Of a stretch of 64,000 bases of DNA, positions 1-12,166 are shown piece after piece. The notes beneath the pieces were generated by a model, which was not told where the DNA came from, made no database searches, and saw only the letters and a program-made list of their open reading frames with translations. Numbering within the stretch: position 1 is the first letter of the stretch; every line of letters starts with the position of its first letter. Source of the DNA: Astrothelium macrocarpum (lineage: Eukaryota; Ascomycota; Dothideomycetes; Trypetheliales; Trypetheliaceae); assembly GCA_021030915.1 (NCBI GenBank), contig JAGEMR010000027.1, positions 248,001-312,000 on the forward strand. Reading direction: 5' to 3'. The position numbers were made by a program, and so were the translations under genes.

Positions 1-1647
1 CCACTCTGTCTAATTACTCATGCAACATCTAAGCAGCTTTCGTGGAACAAAGAACAACTTAAGCGGACTCTTCATTTTTAGGCATTGTAGATAGAGTCAG
101 ACGGATTTTTCATCGCCCTTACGTAGCTGGTCATGTGGAATGGCACCTCGTACGTCCATTATATAGAGGAATTCCAGACCAGGCACTTACTATATAACTT
201 AATCCGAAATTGTACATTCCCAACAGTTCTGCGGGCTGGCGTGATCGGAACTAGCCTCGAATCAAGTTCTGTTTCCAAATCACCAAATGGTATCACCAAA
301 TGATATGGTGGCCAGTTACTCTCACGTTCTGGCTCGCTCAAACTCAAATCCCCATAAACATACCCAAGGGCGCATTGCGTGTGCGGCGAGAAGGAAAGGC
401 GTTATACGTTGGGGACGGTGATGGACATGTGATAAAAACCTCGCTGGCAATTCCCTGAGCTGGCTGGCTTTTTGCCCTTTTTGTTGTGGAAGATAGAACA
501 CGATGCAATGAGCTGAAATTGATAGAACCGCTCGTTAAAACAGGCAAATCTCTCCGTCTTTGCAAAGGCAAAGAGCCCAAAAATTCGAAGAGTGCGATTG
601 GTCCGCTCCGGAATCGAGATCATATTTGTTTCTAGTAGGGTCGTAAAAGCGATACCATCGTGGGTATCGATACATCAGGTTTCACAATCGGCATACTTTG
701 GATCCGGAAGCTTTTCGGCCCAGGATGCTCTTTTCTTGCCCTCTGCAGCAAATCCGTTCCAGTTGAATAGCAACAGTCAAAGCAAATTTTGTGAGCTAGC
801 ACCCAAGAAATGGAGATAAAAGATGAAAAGGGGGCCGAAAACATGAATTTGATCGATGATCCGAAATACAAGAGCGCTTTTTCAATTATTGCTTGTAAAA
901 TGAAGTATATATGAGGTGCACTCGCACTGGGGCAGTGCCATCATCTTGTTCTGGGGTTAAAATAGTCAATAGACGTATACCTACATTCGGGGAGCCGACC
1001 GATGGCCACCAGGATACATGTTTGAGACTGTACGAAGAAGTCATGGCTATAAAGTCTATAGATTTTTCATATTAAAACAACAGGTCATCGCCAAGGAAAA
1101 ATAAACTGCAAAAGCAAGTCGATAATAAAGACTCCCTGAGCTCCAAATCAGGTGGGCCAAGGATGTTTGGCAAAAGAAGCCGTCAATTTCGGATTTCATC
1201 CTTTCTAAATGGTACGAATTGGCATGCAAGAGTAGACATGGAGAAGTCCGAAGCTTATGTGATGTGATGAGAAGAGAAGAGCGAGACAATCTCAGCGGTT
1301 ACGGCGGTCAAGGTTTTGAGCGCTTTGCCACATCCAGCCAGCCCACTTCGAAATTTATTTCTTTATAACTTACTCGACTGCAACTGCGCCTCCATATTGC
1401 GCCACCGAACACGCTCGCCTGATTCTCAAGAATCTGGTCTTTTGCGTCTCAATCTTCAACAAGACATACAGGTCTTTGAACTGCAAGGCCGCAGCATCCT
1501 CTTTAGTCTCCTCACACCAAAGGTGGCATATCGATAAAGGCAGCCACCCCACTACTGCCAAACGCCGCCTTTCGCCTTTCACCTAAACGAACTCAGCATA
1601 TCTTCAACATCTCTCCCTCAGTCTAAATCACAAGGATCATACTGAAA
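1..1647. other. Intergenic, upstream of ARB1
   Basis: No convincing coding region is seen. Open frames on both strands are short, lack recognisable motifs and lack consistent splice sites. The last 90 bases before the ARB1 start are pyrimidine-rich, as expected for a fungal transcription start region. Confidence 0.5.
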
Positions 1648-3640
1648 ATGGTTTCTGCATCCAAAGCTGCCCGCCAGGCGAAGCGCGCTGCAGAGGGTAA
1701 AGAAACCAAGAAGACGCCTACGTCCAAGGCCAAGGCCGCATCAAAGAATGCCTCATCAGCATCATCAGTGAATGGCGACGAGACTCCAGAGTTGCAAGAG
1801 GCCGATGGCGACCCGCTTCCCGCTGACGATCCGGAGATGACGGAAAGGGTCAAGAAACTTGAACTTCAAGAAGACAAGCATGGGTTGTCAGATCGAGTAA
1901 CAACTGGTGTGCTGGCCTCACAAGAAGCCAGTCGCGACGTCAAAATCACATCTGCATCTCTTGTCTTTCACGGTCGAGTCCTCTTTAATGATACAACAAT
2001 TGAAGTCAACTACGGACGGCGCTATGGCCTCCTCGGTGAGAATGGTTGTGGAAAATCCACATTACTCAAAGCAATCGACAAGCGAGAATTCCCCTTTCCT
2101 GAACATGTTGACATTTACCTACTGAATGAGGGTGCACCAAAAACAGATTTGGGTGCTCTGGAATGGGTGGTTAGGGAAGCCGAGAATGAGATGGCACGTA
2201 TGGAGAAGCAGGCAGAAGATATACTAGAAAAGAATGGACCTGAAGATCCCACGCTTGAAGATCTCTATGAGGTGAGTTTCTCACTGTCCTTAACGTCTAA
2301 ATTTCAGCTAAGTCTCGTAGCGCATGGAAAGCATGGACCCGCAGACCTTCCACACTCGTGCCTCGCTCATTCTTACTGGTCTCGGCTTCAATAAGATTAC
2401 CATCAATAAAAAGACAAAGGACATGTCTGGTGGTTGGCGGATGAGAGTTGCTTTGGCCAGAGCTCTTTTCGTAAAGCCATCGCTGTTGCTCCTTGATGAT
2501 CCCACTGCGCATTTGGATCTTGAAGCTTGTGTGTGGTTGGAAGAATATCTGAAAAAGTGGGATCGTACACTTATCCTCGTCTCTCATAGTATGGATTTCC
2601 TAAACGGTGTCTGTACGAACATGATCGACATGCGCCTCAGGCAACTTCTCTATTATGGAGGCAATTACGACTCGTACATCAAGACACGCACAGAAAATGA
2701 GACAAATCAGATGAAGGCGTATGAAAAGCAGCAAGAGGAAATCAAGCACATTAAGAAATTCATTGCTTCTGCTGGTACCTATGCCAACCTTGTCCGTCAA
2801 GCCAAGTCTCGTCAAAAAATTCTCGATAAAATGGAGGCTGACGGGTTTATCCAACCCGTTGTTCCGGACAAGGTTTTTACATTCCGCTTCGCGGAGGTTG
2901 AAAAACTTCCTCCTCCTGTCTTGGCACTTGACGATGTAACATTTTCCTACTCAGGTAAGGAGGCCGACAATTTATACGAGCACCTTGACTTTGGCGTCGA
3001 TATGGATTCCCGAACTGCTCTTGTTGGTCCCAACGGTGTTGGTAAATCCACTCTCCTGCGTATCTTCACAGGCGCTCTTTCGCCAACGAAAGGCAGTGTA
3101 AGCAGGCATACACACTTGAAACTTGGCATGTATTCCCAGCACTCTGCCGAACAGCTTGACCTCACCAAATCTGCTCTCGACTTTGTGCGAGACAAACATC
3201 ACACCATCTCACAAGACTACCAATACTGGCGCCAACAGCTTGGTCGTTACGGGCTTAGTGGTGATTCACAGACAGCGCTTATGGGTACGCTATCAGAAGG
3301 ACAGAAAAGCAGAATCGTGTTCGCCTTACTGGCTATTGATGGACCGAACATGTTGCTCATGGACGAGCCGACCAACGGATTGGATATTCCAACAATTGAC
3401 AGTTTAGCTGATGCAATCAATTCTTTCAGTGGTGGTGTTGTCGTGGTGTCGCACGACTTTAGGTAATTGCTACCGTAAACACAGCATATGCAATCATGCT
3501 AACGTCCGTACAGGTTATTGGATAAGATTGCCAAAGACATTATGGTCTGTGAAAACAAGACTGTACGAAGGTGGGATGGAAATATTGGAGAGTACAAGAA
3601 TTACCTACGGAAGAAAATGGTTTCTATGGGCGCAGTATAG
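1648..3640 (+). CDS. ARB1: ABC-F ATPase Arb1 (ribosome biogenesis)
   Basis: This is a cytoplasmic/nuclear twin-ATPase ABC protein without membrane segments. In yeast, Arb1 acts in 40S and 60S biogenesis and ribosome quality control. Exons are 1648-2271, 2321-3462 and 3514-3640, giving 630 aa against about 610 for yeast Arb1. A Lys/Ala-rich basic N-terminus is followed by Walker A 1 (GENGCGKST, about residues 130-138), signature MSGGW (243-247), the Arb1-type Walker B region with TAHLD and CVWLEEYL, then Walker A 2 (GPNGVGKST, about 444-452), signature LSEGQ and Walker B DEPTNGLD (about 556). The first intron restores the junction LYE-RMESMDPQ; the second splits the Arg codon of SHDFR. In site 1 the usual catalytic Glu is Asp268 (LLLLDDPT), while site 2 keeps Glu557. 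The ATG has A at -3 and G at +4. Identity is strong. Confidence 0.95.
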
Positions 3641-4497
3641 AGTGCCGGTCTAGTGACAGCGACAGAGCTGAGTTGACATGTTCGATGCTGGACGCTCGAA
3701 CGCGGAGTACAAAGGCATTCATAGGCCAATGCTGAAAACATTCCTCAAGTCGTGGGGGCGGCCTAAAATGAAATGCTGACATCAAATGAAATTGGTGTCA
3801 GTGCCATGCATTTGGAAGTATTAGAATAGAGGAGTTCTAGATAGGTTTAGCGGCTTTGACGAATATGCGTCCAGTGCGTCGATAATCAACAAAAGCCATT
3901 GTTACGCTACATTGACTGATGATCTTCGAAATGAGTGACGCAATTGAAAACTCGTATGAAGATCTCGGTTATTTCAAAGCACTGCATATGTTTGCCGTAA
4001 ACAGATCTATACGATATGCACTCTGGAAAGCTAAACACGGCGGTCAGAAATGTAGATGATGCAACCGACTCCAAAGGGAATACGAATTTCGCCAGCCTAC
4101 CTACGCGATATAATCCAAGCCGCAATTTTCCAAAGCTGGGAAACAGTGTTCATCCCCAAATCGCAACATTGGCGCCACAGGCTGAATGTCTCAGAACTGC
4201 TCGTGCATCAGAGACGCGTACTCGCCGAACGCGACCTTGAATTCACGTGCTGTCAATGATTGGGCTTTCCAGTCGGAGAGTTGCATCTCCCCAGGCGCCC
4301 CTCCATTTCCCCTGACAACACCCCAGCCATTGTGGTGCGAACCCGGAAATCTTCCCGTCCACTTGCGGGCGCGCCGGGGGGCAAGATGGCTGCACCCAGC
4401 CCGACACGCATGCATGCAGGAGCAGTGTTTTTCATCACCTCATTTCTGTAACCGTCTGTGGAGAAAGTCCAGTTACAAGGCTGACGGGACAGCAAGG

Positions 4498-4536
<39 letters not shown>

Positions 4537-6022
4537 ACAAGCCATCAGTCGGTCAGCGCATGGAGGCCGTAAACGCTGGACGATTCTCTTCCAAATCAAA
4601 GGTCATCGTATCCAATGTAAAGTGTAAAATGAACCTTTGATCCGCGACGCGCCTCCATCTCCCGGGACCTAAAACGCTCTCCCTCTCCTATCCCCAAAAA
4701 GTCCGATTGACGGGTTCTGGGGTCAAATTAAAGCCTGGGCGTTCTGGCCCAAAGTGGCCTAGCACTACCGCACGTTCCCAGCCCTTCGTCGGCAGGCATG
4801 GCCTGTCGGGAGCGCGAAGAGGACGGCCGAAATGCTCCCTTGTCTGCACGTCCCCAGCCCACTCGCGTCTTCTCATTCTTTCCTGCTCTCCAGCCAATCT
4901 AGGCGCAACGCCGTGAGAACAACTCATCCAGCGCTGCAACAGTAACAATCGACTGACGGTCGAGTGGGGGAGAGGCTTTATTCCCCAGCCCCTCCCCGCA
5001 CAGCTGGAGATGCAGTGCTCCACTCGCGACGGGGCTTGGCACCATTGGAGATTCCAGGAACGAGAGGGCTAACAATGCCGGGATCTGGCGTGAGGTGATT
5101 ATGGATGGATATGAGGCTGTTTCGCAGAAAGGAAGTCACTTGCGAGTCTCGACAGCGTGGGAACGCTGACAGAGCCTTTTGCCAAGGTACATAGCTGATG
5201 GACCCGGTTCTAGCAACGATCTGCGACGTGCCTGACAGAACATGGGTAGGCAGTTCATGGAATCATTCCCGGCCAATTAGTCTGAAGAAGGGATCCCAGA
5301 TTCGTCGATTCTTCGTCAAGGTTTGTCGCGAAACCGATGCCAAGCGAGCACTGGTTCGAGCGTGGTTTCCAATTCCAGAGGAGCATTAATTTCCGCGTGT
5401 CGTGAACTATGCTCGACTCGAGGAGAGGCTCAAATAAGATTAGTGTCTAGCAAAGTCGGCGGCGCTTTAGGAGCTGGCTGGGACGGATCATAATCTTCGA
5501 CAGCTCGTCTGGCGCGCCTTCGTGGATTTTTTTTTAATTTCTTGGTTTCCCTTCCCGCGTCCCGAACCACAGGCTGAGGGGTTCGAAGAGGAAAAGTTGC
5601 TGATCATCAACACCAATCGAAAACGCCACCCTCCCGCGGGCCCTAAGGCGGGAAGCAATTTGAGTAGGGCCATTGGATTAGTGACTCTGTTACTAAGTTA
5701 TGTCCTGGGTAATGATTAGCGTCGCAAACGTCAACTCCAGAGCCGGCACCCCTGTTGTCGTAGCTACACCTGCGACTTGGATGCATGAGAGCTTTCTTAC
5801 CTTTCCACCTCGATTGTGCGGGGAATGAGTTCGAACTTTTCGTCACCTTTGACCTTTGCTTTTGTTCTGATCTAGTTGCCTCTCAAGCACCTACAAGAAA
5901 ATCATGTCAACAACACCGTAATTGATTCTGCAATACTTGGGGATCTCCCAGATTACATATCGAGTTTTTTTTCTCGTTTCACGACCATCCGATGTGCAAT
6001 CAGCCCGGCAGTGTCATTCGCG
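3641..6022. other. Gene-poor intergenic region
   Basis: No supportable gene is seen in these 2.4 kb between ARB1 and the DUF4203 gene. It contains a CCAG microsatellite at 4501-4536 and GC-rich stretches around 4330-5030. The longest open frames lack motifs and splice logic. Confidence 0.5.
4501..4536. repeat. (CCAG)9 microsatellite
   Basis: Nine perfect tandem copies of the tetranucleotide CCAG. It lies outside any gene I can support. Such tracts are length-polymorphic between strains in general. Confidence 0.95.
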
Positions 6023-9000
6023 ATGCGCTCAACTTTTTTTCTGTCCGGTGCTGTCGCGTTCCTATGCTTGGGACTACCTCAAGTGACTACGGCGAGGCAT
6101 GATCTTCGACTTCGTCAAGACACTGGAGCTTCATCCATCACTAGTGGCCCGAGCTCAACAGCTCCAGCTTCGACCTTGAGTAGCTCCAGTAAGCTACCTA
6201 CTTCGAGCAGTGCCCCTACTTCAAGCAATGCCCCTACTCCGAGCACGATTCAAACAACCTCTACATCGTCACAGGGGCCCCCAGCTTCGACAAGCTCAGG
6301 GCCGACATCTACAGATGGCACCATGGCCTCTCCTACTAGCAGTATGTTAGTTATCGTGGTATACCTCATTTGTGTTTCTAATCATACGAGTAGCTCCCAA
6401 AAACCAATTACCTCTACCGCCACTCATTACACCCGCCATTGGAATTACCGGCGCTGTACTATTGATAAGCGGTATTATCTACTGTCTGATTGGCATCAAG
6501 CACAGAGCACTTTACATTTTCCTTGCTCCTGCGTTTCTTGTCAGTTTAGCGGTAACAGTCCTCATTGAATACGTAGACAATCCCCCAGTCAGCAATGCAG
6601 TTCAAGGCGCGTACTTTGTTGCTGTGTTCATTGCTGGTTGTATCTTTGGAGCTCTGTCACTCATCTTCCCCGAAGTTACTGAAGGCTTGGGCTGCCTACT
6701 GGGTGGTTTCTGTCTTAGCATGTGGTTCCTGGTGCTTAAATCTGGGGGTCTCCTGACTACTACTGCTGGAAAAGCAATATTCATCGGAGTCTTTAGTGCT
6801 GTCGGCTTTTCTCTATCTTTCAGTCAATACACACGGGTGTATGGGCTGATCGTCTGCATTGCCTTTGCCGGTGCCACCATCACTGTTCTCGGCATTGATT
6901 GCTTTAGCAAAGCAGGCCTCAAGGAGTTTTGGCTTTACATATGGAGTAAGCGTTCTATAAATATTGCTTGATGCTAACCGCATAACTAATAAAAATAATA
7001 GATGTCAACAGCCAGCTTTTCCCCCTCAATACTAACACGTACCCGATGACCCGAGGTATCAAAGTCGAGATCGCAGGCATTATCATGCTGTTCATGCTCG
7101 GAATTATATCACAGTTTAAAGTCTGGAAGCTCGTTAAAGAAAGAAGGGAAAAGAAAGCTGCTGCCCGACAAGAGCAAGAACGCGAGCGAGAGGAACATGA
7201 AACTCATCTCGGCAAAGAAATAGAGCAGCACAATGCAAAAGCTCGGAAGCAATGGGAAAAGATCTATGGCGATAAGACAAGCACAAACGAACCTGCTGAC
7301 TCGGGCATTGGGTCAAGTGGGAACAGCTGCTACTACCAGACTTCCTCCAGTCTCAAGGATCAACAGCGATCACAGCCAAATAGTATTGAGCTGTCAGATG
7401 TTCCGGACTCGACATATGCTAGTAGCGCAGATCTTGTTCCAAAAGCAAATGGAAAAGATGGCGTTCACAGGGTTTCTATCAGGGCTTTGTCTGATGATGA
7501 AATCCAAGAGATTGATGCGCATGGTAACCCAGTTCAGCGTCCACCAACTATCCAAGAAGAAACAGTCGACTACGCGAATTCAATGGCTTCATCAGACTTC
7601 CAACGCAGCTCGGTTTCTCTTAGAGGAAAGTCGCTCCGTCCTTCTGTTCCTCCACCACCAATTGTACTTCCTGTACCTTTCGAGGGTCCCTCGTCTGAAG
7701 TGCTTAGCGAGGAGGACCCGGGCTCTGCTAAATCCGAAATTCAGACGAAGGCAAGAAACAACAGACTCTCGCAACTTTCTATGGCGAACCGTCTTTCTAC
7801 CGTCGCAAGTCTTGGTGATGATTTAGAGGTGCCGCATCTTGAAGATGATCGTAGGTCTTCGTTAGCTGCAACCATGGACGAAAGGCTTGATCAAGATACT
7901 TTGCCTAGGCTTTCACCGTTTGGCACGCCTTTGAAGATGGAATTTGGGGAAGATGCCCTCAAGGTACCTGTAGTCACACCGGAAACGAAATCCGAACGAG
8001 CTGTCAGACTGGATAGTTCTAGCGATTTGAAGCCTATGGAAAGCCTCCCTCGTTCAAAGTCTGATACTGACCTGAGGGAGATGAAGGTAGAGTCAAAGAC
8101 AGCAGAGATAACTCAACAAATTCCACCAGTGGATCCGGCTGTCATGCAGGCCGCGTCTGCTTCCTTGACTTCCAGTACTCGGCCAAAAGAGCAAGGTCCC
8201 AAGTCTTCTGAGCATGATGCAGAAACCAGCGAGGGAAAAGCAGCGGATGACGCCCCTATTGCTGTTGCTGCTCTGACAAAACAATTGCCTGAGAAGCTTT
8301 CAAAGATTGCGCTTTCATATCGCACCAACGAATGGGCTAAGCATTTGGACTTGGCCGATGAACCGGAAGATCAACCAGAGTCGCGTCCATCGACTCCTGG
8401 TGTAACGGTAGAAATCCGAGCTCCAGAGCCACCGACAGCTTCAGTCAAGAATACAGAAGCCCAGGACGGGGTCAAAGAAGACAAGCGACCTGCAAATATA
8501 GCACGCAACTCGTCGAGCTCTTCGAATTTGTATCGTACATCCAAGGCCGTTCCCATCTACGCCAGTCAAGCCAGCAGCTCGACATCTCTTGCCAAAAACA
8601 ACTCGGCCGACACCATCTACAACGCGAGTGCCATCCAACGCAATGCGTCGCAATCGTCTATGCGTCAGGGAATAGCGCAAGGCAATACGCAGATAAAAGT
8701 AAACACCAAAGGCAACCGCAGCTCATCTATGCCTCTTATCACCCAACCTTTGGTAGAATCCCCCGTGGAAGAAGCTCCGGCGGCTTTACCTACTGGAGCA
8801 TTTACGAGAATGAATTCAAGTCAGGGGACGCTGCTTGGAATTGCGGAGAAGAAACAAAAGAATCGCACATCATCTGCGCTTCTCAACCGTCAATCCTCTT
8901 CACAGAAAGTAGGCGCTGTTAATTCAAATGACTCATCCTTCTTAAAGGAAAATGTCGCACAGCCTCAGGATGACGACGATATGCCACTTTCCCAACGCAG

Positions 9001-9370
9001 GAGCATGATCCAGGGGCAGCGGCAGAGTTCAGCTCCTACACCCCAACAATTAGTCATGTATGATTCACATCAACCTAAGCGCACCAACACAGTGGACGCG
9101 CGGAAACAAGCGGCCAATCTTGCTCTATGGCGCGATTCGGTCCGGTCCGACATGGCTCAAAAGGCACCTCGTATTGCGGAGGAAGAAGGAGCACGAGCAC
9201 ATCTGATTATGCAGCGACAGAACTCTCAGCTCAAACAAGAGCAACAAGCCGCGGCGGCACAGCAGCGCGAAAGCATGTTTGACGACATGATGCGGCGTGG
9301 GAACATGCTTGATTTGCACCGCGAAAGGATGAGGAAGATGCAGGCGACTGCGAATAAGAATGCTTCCTGA
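6023..9370 (+). CDS. DUF4203 (TM7S3/TM198-like) membrane protein with mucin-like ectodomain
   Basis: Exons are 6023-6341, 6394-6945 and 7002-9370, encoding 1,079 aa. I chose the ATG at 6023 rather than the longer frame from 5876 because it begins a good signal peptide (RSTFFLSGAVAFLCLGLP). Residues about 28-106 are almost only Ser, Thr, Pro and Ala, like an O-mannosylated cell-surface stalk. Residues about 110-305 hold seven hydrophobic helices with the DUF4203 pattern, including LITPAIGITGAVLLISG, LIEYVDNPP, an IFPEVTEGLGCLLGGFCLS-like segment and a last helix EIAGIIMLFMLGIISQF. A highly charged coiled segment rich in Arg, Glu and Gln follows, then a long disordered Ser-rich tail with a final Arg/Gln-rich helix (about 1000-1070). 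The function is unknown; the layout resembles plasma-membrane wall sensors in general form only. The second junction rebuilds WNVNSQLFPL. Confidence 0.85.
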
Positions 9371-10546
9371 AAGCATAGATGAATTTGATACCCACCCCTT
9401 TTTTCCTGCACTTGAGACAAATGCGAGATATGATCTATGGATTCAGGCAAATAGGCTGGCGGAGGAATTGATACCCTGGCTCGGAGACTGGCGTATAGAA
9501 GCTGGCTCGTGACGTCAAAAGGCGTTACCTACAACTGAAAATTTCTTTTACAAATTCGGACGAGGCGATGTGCATAGGGGCGGAATTCGAGGAGAAGCGC
9601 AGGTAGATGGTGTAATTACAAGTAATGTATAAAACCCAATGAGACGATGCCAGGTCAAACAGCAAGTGCTCGATTCGTGGAATGGTGTAGCAAAGGGGGG
9701 GCAATTTCATTTAATAGGTGCGGTCGCGAGTGCGATGAAGTGCGTTAGCCTTCTCGCAAGACAGACGGTGCAGTATCTGTCATCACCTATCACCGTACAA
9801 TTAGTTGGTTTCAGCTGGGCTATGCGTACACGGAGTAAGAGAGAGCAGGGCGAAGAATATTGTGGGATTTCAAATCACATCCAGCGATGGCTCAACCCAA
9901 CATCGCTTGCTCGGCGACCAACAGCACAGCCAAATGTGGTGCAACGACGGGTACCGACGAGTTCCTGAAGGTACCAACAAGATATAAAGCGCGAAGTGGG
10001 CGGAACTTTCGTTGGTGCCAGCAAGCAAAGCGGCTCCAATTCAGGAATTTCAGGGCAAGTTCGTGATTCAGGGATACATGCGGCAACGTACAGGGACCAG
10101 GCGTGAAAAGGCCAGGCTGACTATCGATCAATCAATTTCGGGACGGGAAGACGTGGTCTACCGTCCAGCACCAGATTGGAACGGGCCCAAAAGCAAAGGC
10201 AGAGGCAGCCAATTTTTCTGAAGCGAAACCCTCGACACAACTTTTGCTCGTCTCCATGTTTTCGTCGTGCGTCTTGTCCACCGGCACTGTGGGTGAGTGA
10301 GCGAGCGATTAATCCATTGACCGTCCCAAATCGCGAGCCCAGCCGGCGCCTTCCACCCCTCCCCACGCTTTCGGGCGCGCTAATGCAGCCAGACCTCATC
10401 GCCGTCTCTCATTCGCACACCCGAGCCCGTGACTTCTGCAGCGTGTCGGTGGCGGCAAGGGGACCGCCTTCCTGCTTCACCACAGCGACACCACGGCGTC
10501 GTCATCGCAGTCCCGACCCAACGACCGCCGACCAGAACCACTGCAG
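9371..10546. other. Intergenic region, probably holding the unresolved ERF4 5' exon
   Basis: No complete gene is seen. The downstream ERF4-like frame has no ATG of its own, so a short first exon probably lies here. A GTGAGT donor-like site near 10291 and a CTGCAG acceptor at 10541-10546 are the visible splice candidates, but I could not join them in phase with confidence. Confidence 0.4.
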
Positions 10547-12166
10547 TTGAACGCACCTACCCACCACACCCACGCCGACGACGACGACCAGAAGAAGGAG
10601 GGGGAGCCTCCTCGATCTGCCTTGCGACGGCAAAGTCGATCTCAGCCACTGCTTCAGAGCCCGGAAGCTGCTCACTATTGGGGCATTACCACTCGTCTGT
10701 TCAGACCGAGGAATAACCCCAGGTCATCTTCGTCACGACTTGCAAATCCCATCAATTACGCTCCAAGATCGCAGACTCTTCCGAATCTCCCAGTCGTCCA
10801 TCCGCAATTGCAGGAACGAGAACAACCACGGCCCACAGAAGCACGAGACGAATATCCTCTCCTGACTCTCCCTGAAAAGAGACGAAGTCGAGTGAGCGCG
10901 ACAGGTTCGTTGGTGCTCGTTCCCAGTCCAACTGCAGAGAGTGGAAGATCATCAATTGCTCTACCAAGGGACAAGCGAGCATCGTTTGATAGCCGAACTC
11001 GACGGAACAGTGCTCCTGGGGGTTTGGAAGCAGAACCGCCTACGCAGAAGGAAGACAATCCGGAAAAATTGGTAGTTGAAAGCTCCTCCAAATCTTCCGA
11101 CAACTCTCCCCCTCGACCAAAGTTGGACAAGGGCAAAGGAAAGGCCATCGACATGCCCGAGGAAACCACTGCTCCACCACCCATCCCCGTCGACGCTGAG
11201 AAACAGACATCCGCCGACGACCATGATCCTCTCCCGCCTCAACCCCACCCAACCTCCCCCACCGACCCAAACCTAGAATCCGGCCCCCCACCCCGCCACG
11301 CCTTCCCTCCCACCCGCGCTTCCCTCCCACTCTCCCGCCGACCCTCCACTCTCTCCCACCTAACCCACACCTCCACATCCCACCCGCAACACCCCACCGA
11401 CGCCCTATCCACCACCTCCTCCACCGAGCCCTTCCCCTGGGGCCCCTCGCACCCCTGCTTCCCGCACCCCAACCCGCACCGCCCGCTCTCCTCCCCGCTC
11501 ACCAGCAGCACGCGCATCATCCGCATCCGCCGCGACTACACCGCCACCCTCCCCCCCCAGCCCGTCTCGGACCTCGTCCCGGCCTTCACCAACCTCTACC
11601 CGGAGATCCTGGCGCCCTGGGTCGACGAGCCCGCCTTCCGCGCCCTCGTCGACGGCCTCAACGCCCGCCTCGCCACCGCCTTCGCCCCGCTCTCCGCCCC
11701 CTCCCTCGCGGACCTGCTCCTCGGCATGCTTACCCTGTGGCTGTGGGACGACGTCGGCGGCGTCACGCAGGCGCAGCGGGGGATGCGCGCGGTCGATGCG
11801 TTTGTGGCCGCTTGGAACCGCGAGAGGCAAGAGGAGGCGGAGCGGCGTGCGCGTGCTGAGGGAGGGGATGGCGTCGTGGCGGAGGGGGATTATGCGCGTG
11901 TGGTGGATTTGAGAAGGACGGCGATGTTGGCGCTCGATATTGAGATTCCGGATCCGGGCGTTGGAGCGGTGGAGGAGGGGGAGGGAGGGCTGGGCACGCC
12001 GTTGAGGCTGGGTGAGGGTGGGGATGCGGGGGCGCTGGAGAGGGGCGCGTATCCGGTTAGTTTGGTGGCTGGAGGTGCTGGGGTGGGAGGTGGAGAGGGA
12101 GGTGTGGTGGGGAAGGCGGGAGTACCGGAGGTGGTTGGGCAAGGGAGAGCTGTGGAGGTGAGATAA
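10547..12166 (+). CDS. ERF4: Erf4/golgin A7-like palmitoyltransferase subunit (5' end unresolved)
   Basis: Erf4 is the ER-membrane partner of the DHHC enzyme Erf2, which palmitoylates Ras. The open frame is about 539 codons. The N-terminal 290 residues are disordered and rich in Ser, Pro and Arg. The Erf4/GCP16 domain spans about residues 297-423: FPWGPSHPC, then IIRIRRDY, FTNLYPEILAPWVDEPAFRALVDGLN and LADLLLGMLTLWLWDD, with a hydrophobic helix as in the family. The C-terminus is Gly-rich and low in complexity. The frame is closed upstream by TGA at 10430, and there is no in-frame ATG before codon ~200, so translation must start in an upstream exon; 10547 follows a CTGCAG acceptor and is given as the probable start of this exon. 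Base use is extreme: C-rich at 11240-11740, then G-rich to the stop. The family call rests on the pattern only. Confidence 0.75.
   Translation: MNAPTHHTHADDDDQKKEGEPPRSALRRQSRSQPLLQSPEAAHYWGITTRLFRPRNNPRSSSSRLANPINYAPRSQTLPNLPVVHPQLQEREQPRPTEARDEYPLLTLPEKRRSRVSATGSLVLVPSPTAESGRSSIALPRDKRASFDSRTRRNSAPGGLEAEPPTQKEDNPEKLVVESSSKSSDNSPPRPKLDKGKGKAIDMPEETTAPPPIPVDAEKQTSADDHDPLPPQPHPTSPTDPNLESGPPPRHAFPPTRASLPLSRRPSTLSHLTHTSTSHPQHPTDALSTTSSTEPFPWGPSHPCFPHPNPHRPLSSPLTSSTRIIRIRRDYTATLPPQPVSDLVPAFTNLYPEILAPWVDEPAFRALVDGLNARLATAFAPLSAPSLADLLLGMLTLWLWDDVGGVTQAQRGMRAVDAFVAAWNRERQEEAERRARAEGGDGVVAEGDYARVVDLRRTAMLALDIEIPDPGVGAVEEGEGGLGTPLRLGEGGDAGALERGAYPVSLVAGGAGVGGGEGGVVGKAGVPEVVGQGRAVEVR

Noticed and set aside
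5876..6022. Upstream in-frame extension of the DUF4203 gene (49 residues)
   Set aside because: It would bury the clear signal peptide that begins at 6023.
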